This document shows, piece by piece, positions 15,297-22,061 of a stretch of DNA of 64,000 bases. A model generated the notes under the pieces. It was given only the letters and a program-made list of their open reading frames with translations, made no database searches and was not told the DNA's origin. The DNA is from Duganella margarita (GTDB lineage: Bacteria; Pseudomonadota; Gammaproteobacteria; Burkholderiales; Burkholderiaceae_D). The DNA is taken from NCBI RefSeq assembly GCF_009857535.1, contig NZ_WWCS01000001.1, positions 248,001-312,000 on the forward strand, read 5' to 3'. Made by a program: the position numbers and the translations under genes. Numbering within the stretch: position 1 is the stretch's first letter; each line of letters opens with the position of its first letter.

Positions 15297-15586
15297 AGTT
15301 CCCCTTGGACGTGTCGTAGCACTCTTGCACAGTCCTGCTCATCGCGATGGAATGGGCTTAAGTCAATCATCTCGCCCGGAATCTGCTGCCACTGCTGACA
15401 CCGGTCAGTCTTGGGCCAAGTTGCACCAAAAAGTACAGTCCCACTAGTGCTGATGCCCGTCACCATCGCGGATTGTTGAAATTCAAAAATACCATCACTG
15501 CCCCGGCTTTTCAGCACTGCGACTTGGTTTCGGTCAGCATTGTCCTTCAAGAATTCACTGTCCGCGAGCCTGCTCTTGACCGTCAA
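15293..15586 (-). CDS. small protein of unknown function (97 aa), middle gene of a coupled operon
   Basis: Not recognised. It starts MTVKSRLADSEFLKDNADRN from a TTG codon whose TGA overlap with the previous gene (TTGA) suggests coupled translation, and ends in an ATGA overlap with the next. Predicted beta-rich centre (QVAVLKSRGSDGIFEFQQSA, MVTGISTSGTVLFGATW). No motif for function. Confidence 0.55.
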   Translation of the reverse strand: MTVKSRLADSEFLKDNADRNQVAVLKSRGSDGIFEFQQSAMVTGISTSGTVLFGATWPKTDRCQQWQQIPGEMIDLSPFHRDEQDCARVLRHVQGEL

Positions 15587-16641
15587 GAGGCAAATCCGCC
15601 CAGCCGGATTGCACGCGTGGCCTCATAGAAGCAACAATCGCGATTGTCGTAAGCCATACGCACAACCAATTTTTTCGAAGTGGACATATTAAGTGCTGTA
15701 CGAATCGCCAGAGACTCCCTAGTAATAATGCTTTGCCAATAATGGAGCTCCCAAAAAATCTTGTCACAGTTGATCATGTCCTCTAGCGCATCTCCCGACG
15801 CAACCGTTCCGCCGGTGGGCGGAAGATAGACGGTGCCATCACTCACAGTGACCGGGAAGTTGGCGTTGTAGCCGCGTAATGAAAAACGCCTGGCAGCCGA
15901 AAACTCTTCTGGGCGTAATCCTATTTGCTTGCCACGAGCTATGATTGCGGGCCAGTTATCATGCAAAATTTGAAAAAGCTCAACATTCACCCATAGATGC
16001 TCCGCCCTATGAGATAACGCCTGAATTATGAATACGTCGGATTCAGTTATCACGCAGAACAAAAGCTGGTCAGTGCGTTCTGGACGAAAGTGCAGATGTT
16101 GTATTCCCCAGGAATTCAGCAATCTATCATTTTTATCTGGGCATTTTTTTTTGAGGACATCGCGGCTGAGGTAAGGCTTAAGATCACCGCCGGTCTTAAT
16201 GAGAGTTACAAGTTTTTCGTAATCCTGCCAATATTCCGAGGGTATCAAAAGTGCCCGAGACTCTTGAAGATTTCGGGCTCTGGTTGCCGGGATACGACGG
16301 AAGTGCGCATTAAGAAACCGTATAGTGTTTTTTTGCGGTGTACAGGAGTCCTTGTACTTAAGGCCGCAGGCAGGAAGAGCAGTAAATCGAAGGTACGTCA
16401 ACCAATCACGTTTAAAGTCCGCGTCGATTTGAATGGGTTCAGAATCGATATTGTGTTCATCAATAGCGAGGTTGGCTACATTTGGAATGAAAAAGTCCGA
16501 GACACGAAAATAGGGGCCGGCCTCTTTACTTTGCGCTGCCATCATACCCATCGCAGCCGCAGCCGCATGAGGGCCGTTTTTAGAATGGACTACCAACGTC
16601 CGATTGAAACCCTTGATTTTTTCAAGGAATTCGTCACCCAT
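15583..16641 (-). CDS. protein of unknown function (352 aa), first gene of a three-gene coupled operon
   Basis: Soluble protein without recognised catalytic motif. The middle has the pattern DYEKLVTLIKTGGDLKPYLS, LLNSWGIQHLHFRPER, QLLFCVITESDVFIIQALSH, ILHDNWP, which I recall from uncharacterised proteins of mobile and defence islands, but I cannot attach a function. The end is basic. AGGGCG lies near the start MGDEFLEK. It lies 390 bases downstream of the Thoeris-HIT genes on the same strand, yet with a gap that probably holds its own promoter. Confidence 0.7.
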   Translation of the reverse strand: MGDEFLEKIKGFNRTLVVHSKNGPHAAAAAMGMMAAQSKEAGPYFRVSDFFIPNVANLAIDEHNIDSEPIQIDADFKRDWLTYLRFTALPACGLKYKDSCTPQKNTIRFLNAHFRRIPATRARNLQESRALLIPSEYWQDYEKLVTLIKTGGDLKPYLSRDVLKKKCPDKNDRLLNSWGIQHLHFRPERTDQLLFCVITESDVFIIQALSHRAEHLWVNVELFQILHDNWPAIIARGKQIGLRPEEFSAARRFSLRGYNANFPVTVSDGTVYLPPTGGTVASGDALEDMINCDKIFWELHYWQSIITRESLAIRTALNMSTSKKLVVRMAYDNRDCCFYEATRAIRLGGFAS

Positions 16642-17029
16642 TATTGTCGCCCTATGCTCTAGCTATTAACAGTGATCCCTATCATAGCGTTAGCGTACTC
16701 AGCCGAGCGCTATCGCCCCCATCTGTACGTATACTTCATCAAAATATTCGACATCCTTCTAAACCACGTTAGTGTTGCGTCACTGATTTGGACATCAATA
16801 TGATCCACCATTATACGGTGTGATTGGAGCAGGATTTTCGGACCTACGAACCGGGCACAGACAGGCGAAGCTGGAGACAGCGGAACCGTCGCGTCGCGGA
16901 AGTCGTTCGGGAAACCGTGCGGAACTGATTTTCCTGTCGTTGCTGTGCTAGTCCAGTGACAGGCGTGGGACAGTCGGTCTGATTTTTGGGGGATGCGCAG
17001 TCCGACGCCATCACCATTTTGACAAGCTG
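16642..17029. other. gap between the HIT gene and the three-gene operon
   Basis: A 107-codon minus-strand frame (16710-17033) opens with GTG overlapping the HIT stop as GTGA. Its composition (SHACHWTSTATTGKSVPHGF) is unlike a normal protein and I recognise no family. The gap may be partly a relic of another mobile element. No promoter was picked out. Confidence 0.35.
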
Positions 17030-17470
17030 TCACGGCTTCCCAAGAAGCCGTTTTGCAATTTCGTCCGTTTCAGCGATCGATATTTCTTTCACCGGCCCGA
17101 ATTCAGTTCCGCCCCCCTCTAGGGTGCCAGCGACATGAAAATGAACGTGGCTGATCGCTTGCCCCGCAGGAACTCCATTGTTCTGCCACACGGCAATCCC
17201 GGGCTTTGAGTAAGCACGGTCAATCAACTCGGCTGCATTTCTCACTTCGACACCAAGCGCGGCAGCTTCTGCATTTGTAAGTTCCAGAATGCTTGGGACA
17301 TGTCGAAGGGGCAAAACAAGTAGGTGGGGATGCCCTCTTTGCTCTCGGGTGACGAATGTGGCCGTGTTTTCAGTAAGAGATAGGACCGTGTAGCGACGCT
17401 CGCCCCTGAGGTAGGCGCAAAACGCACAACTATTATTTTCTGGAAGGTCGATGTTCGATTCGGTACTCAT
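17030..17470 (-). CDS. HIT-family nucleotide hydrolase/transferase coupled to Thoeris
   Basis: 146-residue histidine-triad protein. The catalytic triad motif is SHVHFHVAG (His108, His110, His112), with the upstream HIT-fold signature GHPHLLVLPLRHVPS. Cys15 and Cys18 (CAFC) plus His57 could bind zinc as in the Hint/Fhit-like branch. HIT enzymes cleave nucleotide phosphoramidates or dinucleoside and ADP-linked compounds. Its ATG overlaps the thsA stop as ATGA, so it is made with the Thoeris proteins. Since the partner TIR should make an ADP-ribose-type signal, a role in clearing, activating or tuning that signal is a reasonable inference. An unrelated housekeeping role is the alternative. Confidence 0.9.
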   Translation of the reverse strand: MSTESNIDLPENNSCAFCAYLRGERRYTVLSLTENTATFVTREQRGHPHLLVLPLRHVPSILELTNAEAAALGVEVRNAAELIDRAYSKPGIAVWQNNGVPAGQAISHVHFHVAGTLEGGGTEFGPVKEISIAETDEIAKRLLGKP

Positions 17471-18318
17471 GATGATCTTAGCGATGACAAGAAAGATTGC
17501 AGTTCGAGCCGATCTAATTTTTTGTAGTCTTCCGGCCTCACGACGATTCGAAGTTCGTCACAAACCTTCTCATTGCGCGATGCGAACATGAACGAGAGAA
17601 TGGTGAGGCGAATTGCATCCTGAGCTGGTAGTACGCTCGATAGCCGCGCTTGCCCCCCACCGATTACTGGTACCGATACGGTACCACCATTTCCTCTTTT
17701 TGATATCTCGTCCCACAGTAAGCGGAGGCTTGTCCAAACTTTATCTGGTGTCGAGTGGGCGGTGTTTTGGGCATCCATTTCAGCGTAGGCGAGAAAGAAG
17801 ATCAGCCTAGCCGCATGTCTGACCGTAGCGACGGTCCCGACACCGAAGCGTGTCTGCTTCCCTGCTTTTGCAATAGTACCCACGGTCGGCTTGCCCGTTA
17901 GCGCGTTGGTCAATTGCGCGTCAAGCTCTCTTAAATCACCACCGAAGAGTACTTGTAGGGCTTGTCCCTGGAGACTGCTCTGCGCAATGATATTTGGCGT
18001 CTCAGTATCGAAGGTATCATTCGTTCCTATTACGAGGTGCGTTGTTTCGGCGAGCATGTTACCTTCGACGATCGTTATCTTCGTTTTAGGTGCGCTGTAG
18101 TCTTGTGAAATCGGTCGTGGCCATGAGAGTTTGAGACCAAAAACGAGTGAAATGACAATGACCGCGATTAAGACGGGCGTGCCTTGGAAGATTTTCACTT
18201 CAGGATTTATTACGCTGCTCGTTTGCAAAACTGTCGATAACCCACCTAAGCATGCGAACGACATAGTCAAGAAGTGGCGCCAGAAGCGCCAGGTCCGAAG
18301 GTCCTGAAGAATTTCCAT
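17467..18318 (-). CDS. thsA: Thoeris ThsA effector, type II form (two TM helices plus macro-like domain)
   Basis: 283 residues. Two hydrophobic helices (about 14-34 and 47-63) anchor it in the inner membrane. From residue 80 a macro-like ADP-ribose-binding domain follows: KITIVEGNMLAETTHLVIGT at its start, FGVGTVATV (158-166), and VPVIGGGQARL (217-225) resembling the phosphate-binding loop. This TM-macro architecture is that of ThsA in type II Thoeris, where the signal made by the TIR partner activates the membrane effector and stops phage growth by harming the cell. The ATG directly follows the thsB stop, and the HIT gene overlaps its end. Confidence 0.87.
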   Translation of the reverse strand: MEILQDLRTWRFWRHFLTMSFACLGGLSTVLQTSSVINPEVKIFQGTPVLIAVIVISLVFGLKLSWPRPISQDYSAPKTKITIVEGNMLAETTHLVIGTNDTFDTETPNIIAQSSLQGQALQVLFGGDLRELDAQLTNALTGKPTVGTIAKAGKQTRFGVGTVATVRHAARLIFFLAYAEMDAQNTAHSTPDKVWTSLRLLWDEISKRGNGGTVSVPVIGGGQARLSSVLPAQDAIRLTILSFMFASRNEKVCDELRIVVRPEDYKKLDRLELQSFLSSLRSS

Positions 18319-18828
18319 TTAGAGCCCGAGGTCGCTATAGACTTTAGCCGGATACTGGTGCGGCCCCTTTTTGTCACTTGAAGCGAAAGTGACGGCGTAG
18401 TTGTCCAGCGCGTGCATGATGATTTTCGGCTGGTACGAGACCGACACCATGTAGTAGTCCGCACTCAACAGCGGATCGGGGATATATTTCTTTTCCACCG
18501 TTCGATCTTGATCGAGATTAACCACGACCACTGGCAAATTGAACTCAATGATTACTTCGATTTCATGGGCTAGGAATGATACGCTGTCGCCGCCTTTTTT
18601 CTTCCCATCCTTGCTTCCCAAGAAGACGACCTGTTTTGCACTTTTGAGCCGTTCTCGGAGGTTTTTTTTAATCGTCTCTGGCTTGCTGGTGTCCCGAGAG
18701 ACGAAGAGGTCATGCGCGTCGAAGAAGTCGAAATCAATATGCTCGTTAGCCTTCCATGCCTCCATCATGCGGTAGTGGCGAATGTCTTCGCTTGCAAATG
18801 CTACGTAAGTCTTGTTTCTATAGCCCAT
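18319..18828 (-). CDS. thsB: Thoeris ThsB, TIR-like NAD-processing phage sensor
   Basis: 169-residue single TIR-like domain of the ThsB family. It opens MGYRNKTYVAFASEDIRHYR, then MMEAWKANEHIDFDFFDAHD, the usual beta-A strand and following helix. Strand VVFLGSKDG (67-75) and the helix FLAHEIEVIIE follow; Glu89 in HEIE is the likely catalytic Glu. ThsB proteins turn NAD into an ADP-ribose-derived messenger on infection (histidine-ADP-ribose has been reported for type II systems). GAGGGA sits 6 bases before the ATG. First gene of thsB-thsA-HIT. Confidence 0.9.
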   Translation of the reverse strand: MGYRNKTYVAFASEDIRHYRMMEAWKANEHIDFDFFDAHDLFVSRDTSKPETIKKNLRERLKSAKQVVFLGSKDGKKKGGDSVSFLAHEIEVIIEFNLPVVVVNLDQDRTVEKKYIPDPLLSADYYMVSVSYQPKIIMHALDNYAVTFASSDKKGPHQYPAKVYSDLGL

Positions 18829-19096
18829 AAATCCCTCGTGGTGGTTTCGTTGGATGCTGGCGCACAGAATTTTTTACTAACAATGCGCGCAGGCCTGACG
18901 CAAACGCAGTGGATTTAAAAGTTGTCATGGCGTCTACGATCTTTTCCACTATACCTTATTGCAGATCATCAATGTACGTGAAAAACCACGTCATTTTGCT
19001 ATGCATTGATTGCTGCACAAAAAATCTGAAGCGAGTTTACGATAAAAAAATGAGCCATGAGACCAGAATGTCACAGCCCGCTGAGTGGCTTGCTTC
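18829..19096. other. upstream region of the Thoeris operon
   Basis: AT-rich stretch between thsB and the integrase remnant. The Thoeris promoter must lie here on the minus strand, but I found no pair of boxes good enough to call. Confidence 0.4.
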
Positions 19097-19383
19097 TTAA
19101 GCCTTGTTGACGAGATTCGACACCAACTGCGAAGTGTTGCGCAGCGCGCTGGCCGTTAGATTTGCATAGCGCTGGGTCATCACGCTAGAAGCAGGTCCTA
19201 AAAGTACCTGCGCCTGATCCAAGCAAGCGCCGTCGTTGACCAACATGCTGGCGAATGCGTCCCGCATGGAGTCGGCAACGGGCTACCTGCGCCGACGATG
19301 CGGTGCCAAGCCTTGGTTGGGTTATTGAGCCGTTTCATCGGATCTTTGCCTGGGAAGATCCACGGCGAGTCGTCCGGGCGCTG
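19097..19383 (-). pseudogene. tyrosine recombinase (integrase) C-terminal remnant
   Basis: One frame gives SPWIFPGKDPMKRLNNPTKA then WHRIV; a second, after a deletion and shift near 19270, gives RDAFASMLVNDGACLDQAQV, LLGPASSVMTQRYANL and a tail to the stop. This is the catalytic end of a tyrosine recombinase. The Tyr is present in TQRYANL, but the HxxR block is deleted and the conserved LGH reads LGP, so it is dead. With the tRNA-Phe fragment at 21.8 kb it suggests an old integrative element within the island. Between it and the RT stop (19384-19502) I see nothing. Confidence 0.75.
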
Positions 19384-19502
19384 TTAACTAGCAGGGGTGC
19401 ATATTAGCGAACAGATTGATTATTCGGAAAAATTATATTATTAAATATATTTTCGATTTAGCAGGTCATAATACGGGGTTAAAGTATATAAAACCTCGGC
19501 CT

Positions 19503-20486
19503 TTAAGTCTCATCGTCAGCTGGAATCAACTGCTCTGTTGCCACCTTTACGTCTATCGAAATTAATTTTGAATAGTACTCTTCACCCATCAGTGCTCTGA
19601 TATTTCTTACAAAATCCGGCTCAACGGAGAGTGAGAACGCCAGCCATCCTTTCAGCTGCGTATGCAAGTTTGGATCAAGTTTTTCTTTTCGATAGTGATC
19701 CGCCATCACACGAATTAATCGTTTTCGTTCTCTTCCAAGAGAAACTTTCCCCTCACTAGACAAAATTAAACCGGTTAACTGTCGTTGGAATTTTTTGGAT
19801 GTGAAAACAGTTTTTTCTGGATTTATCATTATGCGCGGATACTTGACGCAATTTAGTAATTCGCGAATATATTCATTTGCTTTATCTAACTGATGTGGTT
19901 TGTTCGTAGACAGTGCTAAATCATCAGCATATCTTGTATAGGTGATCTCATTTTCCTTGCAATATTCCGATAATTTGCAATCGAATTCGTACATTAGAGT
20001 ATTTGAGATCGAAGGCGAGCTCGGCGCTCCAATCGATAAGGAAAGCCTTTTGTTTTCATCTTTTCTGAATAATAGGAGGGCCAGCTCTGAAGCTAACCTA
20101 GTATTCACTCCAAGATGTTTAACAATATGTCGAGTAAAATCACGGGCGCGTATTGATGGGAAGAAGTCCTTGAAGTCAATTTTTAGCAAATATTTATTTC
20201 CTGCATGCGAGCGAGCATGGTCTGCAATATTCTTTCCTGGGCGGTAAGCCATGGCTACATCATGAACCGGAAGGGGAGCAATAAATTTATTTACAATCCA
20301 GCGCTGAATAGTCTTGAGTTCTGCGGTAGGTTGCGCAATAAGCCGTCGGCCACGCCCATTCCGCTTTTCTATAAAGTGAACCTTATATCGCTTAGGGGCG
20401 CTACGGATAAGCTCCCATGCTTCTGCACGCGTAAACGGGTGCTCTTCGCACAGCAACTCAAGTAACTGTGAATTAGTGGCGTCCAT
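19503..20486 (-). CDS. retron reverse transcriptase
   Basis: 327 residues, the length of stand-alone retron RTs. The finger region has NGRGRRLIAQPTAELKTIQR. Region X is represented by MAYRPGKNIADHARSHAG (AxxH form). Catalytic Asp104 lies in KIDFKDFFPSI, the template-binding loop is GAPSSPSISN (153-162) and the active site YADD is at 186-189. LTGLIL stands where retron RTs have VTG. It copies part of the msr-msd RNA into msDNA and holds the effector in check. It overlaps the effector gene by 14 bases. Order RNA-effector-RT matches the Ec86/St85-type retrons. Confidence 0.92.
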   Translation of the reverse strand: MDATNSQLLELLCEEHPFTRAEAWELIRSAPKRYKVHFIEKRNGRGRRLIAQPTAELKTIQRWIVNKFIAPLPVHDVAMAYRPGKNIADHARSHAGNKYLLKIDFKDFFPSIRARDFTRHIVKHLGVNTRLASELALLLFRKDENKRLSLSIGAPSSPSISNTLMYEFDCKLSEYCKENEITYTRYADDLALSTNKPHQLDKANEYIRELLNCVKYPRIMINPEKTVFTSKKFQRQLTGLILSSEGKVSLGRERKRLIRVMADHYRKEKLDPNLHTQLKGWLAFSLSVEPDFVRNIRALMGEEYYSKLISIDVKVATEQLIPADDET

Positions 20487-21408
20487 GGACCTTTTCGTAG
20501 GCTTGACGGCGTGGTGAGTCCTGCTTTAGGACTTCTATAGCGCGAAGCTTGATCTGGACACGGTCCAGCCGAGCATTGGAATCCGGGAGTTTGTACCCGA
20601 TAAATGCTTCGCGTTTGCCTTTGGGAGGGACATAGAAATGGCGTGACAAATGCTCAGAGGGCTGAATTACCTTAAGCAGGCAAAGCAAGTTCAGCATCTG
20701 GCCTATTCGTTGTTTTGTTAAAATCAAGCCGAAGGCGTTCAGCAGCTCTGTAATTTCCTTGAGGTTTAATGCGCCAAATAGTTCTACTACATCGGCGATA
20801 AAAAGAAACTGGTCCCGAACTTGTTGTGAGTTAAATGAATGTACTTTTAGGGCCTGTTGAGTCTTGTTAAGAACCTCGTCAGCCAGTTCTGACAATACTT
20901 TTTTGAAGTCTTCTAATGTGTCGCCATCAACGGGGCAAATAGAAGGTTCATCCCCTTGTACGCGTTTGAGGACGCGTAGTGGACCAAGTGCGATATATGA
21001 GTTCACCCTATAGTATTTGCTGTATAGGACAACATATAAGCGCTCAGCAAGTACCTCTTGTGTACAAAATGCGCCTAACTCCGCGAATGCGCCTTCGCTT
21101 TCCACAAACAATAGGACCGTTCTAGAAATGCAGCCTACGTCAGACTCAAACGCCGTTAAATCATCGTAGCCATCGAACTGATTCCATTCTGGATAGTCTT
21201 CTGGCAGCTTTAGACTTGGAGCAATTTTGTGTTTTGTTTCATGCGCCCATGAAACAAACATGTCGCGCATACCTGATGGTTCCTCGCTCGGGTCATCACG
21301 GAGGTGACGCCCGAATACGAAGACTATGGCCGGTAAGTTGATGACCTGCGCGCGAGCAGAGTCTACTTGCCCGACAAATTCCGCAAGGAGTGTAGAAAAA
21401 GTGCTCAA
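20473..21408 (-). CDS. retron effector, St85/Ec86-like nucleoside-deoxyribosyltransferase-type N-glycosidase with C-terminal winged-helix region
   Basis: 311 residues. The N-terminal half has the NDT-like pattern of type II-A retron effectors: INLPAIVFVFGRHLRDDP, then DVGCISRTVLLFVESEGAFA and ELGAFC, with Glu110 in FAELG as candidate catalytic residue, then SKYYRVNSYIALGPLRVL. The C-terminal third (FGALNLKEITELLNAFGLIL, TKQRIGQMLNLLCLLKVI) looks like an HTH used to bind msDNA. Such effectors deplete nucleotides or NAD when the RT-msDNA guard is disturbed by phage. The only possible start is TTG at 21408, directly after an in-frame TAA and inside the 3' end of the msr-msd RNA. Confidence 0.85.
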   Translation of the reverse strand: MSTFSTLLAEFVGQVDSARAQVINLPAIVFVFGRHLRDDPSEEPSGMRDMFVSWAHETKHKIAPSLKLPEDYPEWNQFDGYDDLTAFESDVGCISRTVLLFVESEGAFAELGAFCTQEVLAERLYVVLYSKYYRVNSYIALGPLRVLKRVQGDEPSICPVDGDTLEDFKKVLSELADEVLNKTQQALKVHSFNSQQVRDQFLFIADVVELFGALNLKEITELLNAFGLILTKQRIGQMLNLLCLLKVIQPSEHLSRHFYVPPKGKREAFIGYKLPDSNARLDRVQIKLRAIEVLKQDSPRRQAYEKVHGRH

Positions 21409-21576
21409 TTACCTAAAATAGACACGAAAGCGGCTCGCGCCGAATCGGGACCTACCGGACACGGATTTGGCGCGAGCCGCTTTCGTGTCGTGATTGGTTT
21501 CCCACCTGTTCTCAGTCTGGCGAAGCGCCCGACATTGATAGCTATAACCAACTGCTACCGTTCGCGTAATTGACTA
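21405..21576 (-). ncRNA. candidate retron msr-msd RNA
   Basis: Read on the minus strand, TCAATTAC (21573-21566) can pair with GTAATTGA (21412-21405), the a1/a2 ends that enclose retron RNAs. Inside come TATAGCTATC with a candidate branching G (about 21546-21537), a small GGCG-CTT-CGCC hairpin and then a perfect 21-bp stem (21489-21469 with 21441-21421) closed by a 27-nt loop, the expected msd stem. TATTTT follows the stem, as at many msDNA ends. It lies directly upstream of the effector gene, as in Ec86-type retrons. Exact ends and branch G are unproven. Confidence 0.82.
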
Positions 21577-21580
21577 GGCG

Positions 21581-21609
21581 ATTGTGCCTTAGTGATTGCT
21601 AAACTGCAA
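21581..21609 (-). promoter_or_regulatory. possible promoter of the retron
   Basis: TTGCAG (21609-21604), a 17-bp spacer and CACAAT (21586-21581) lie so that transcription would begin a few bases before the a1 sequence. Both boxes are imperfect, so the position is the main support. Confidence 0.45.
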
Positions 21610-21775
21610 GGATTTACGAGGGGTGTACGTTTTAGGATAGGCTCCACCTCAAAGCTATCTGACGTCTGCAGAAATAGACAGCATTGGAGGATTGGACGAT
21701 TTGATCGGACCGGTTGTGCGGTGTATACGAATCCGGAAATAAACCGGACACGAGGACTTCCTGTTCCAGAAACAA

Positions 21776-21803
21776 AAACGCCGATCTGCATGGATCGGCG
21801 TTT
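21776..21803 (-). terminator. rho-independent terminator downstream of the tRNA-Phe fragment
   Basis: An 11-bp perfect stem AAACGCCGATC/GATCGGCGTTT with loop TGCATG is followed on the minus strand by TTTTTGTTT. It is oriented to end transcripts coming from the glmS side. Confidence 0.88.
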
Positions 21804-21818
21804 CGTCAAGTATGTTTT

Positions 21819-21870
21819 TGGTGGCCCCGGGGCGGAATCGAAGCACCGACACAAGGATTTTCAATCCTCG
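21819..21870 (-). pseudogene. tRNA-Phe 3' fragment (possible integrase attachment site)
   Basis: The minus strand reads GAGGATTGAAAATCC (anticodon arm with GAA), then TTCGATTCCGC (T arm) and GGGGCCACCA, the 3' part of a betaproteobacterial tRNA-Phe with some changes in the T and acceptor stems. The 5' half is absent: the upstream bases cannot form the D arm or acceptor strand. Its own terminator follows. Such fragments mark attachment sites of integrative elements. Confidence 0.75.
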
Positions 21871-21970
21871 GGTCGGAGGACCCCTCCTACCACATCACTT
21901 TACTAACTTAGCAAGACATAGCTCTTGCTTGCGCAAAAATAAGCGATGGACAGTTTATTTAACCTCGTTG

Positions 21971-22037
21971 TGTCTCAAACTTTTTTGTCATGTCTCAGAG
22001 TCTAATGTCATGTCTCCGACATTATTGGCAACGAACA
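21971..22037 (-). repeat. right end of the Tn7-like element with three tightly spaced putative transposase-binding sites
   Basis: TGTCTCAAACT (21971-21981), TGTCTCAGAGT (21991-22001) and TGTCTCCGACA (22011-22021) repeat every 20 bp, followed by the terminal TGGCAACGAACA (22026-22037), the complement of the left end. Confidence 0.88.
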
Positions 22038-22059
22038 GCGAAGAAGCGGGGTCTTAAAG
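22038..22059 (-). repeat. right target duplication GCGAA and right half of the glmS terminator
   Basis: GCGAA (22038-22042) is the second copy of the duplication. GCGGGGTCTTAAA (22046-22058) is the glmS-proximal arm of the split hairpin whose other arm is at 7111-7129. Confidence 0.88.
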
Positions 22060-22061
22060 AA

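Noticed and set aside
21819..21905. Complete tRNA gene near the right transposon end
   Set aside because: Only the 3' part of tRNA-Phe is present; the upstream bases cannot form the acceptor or D arm.
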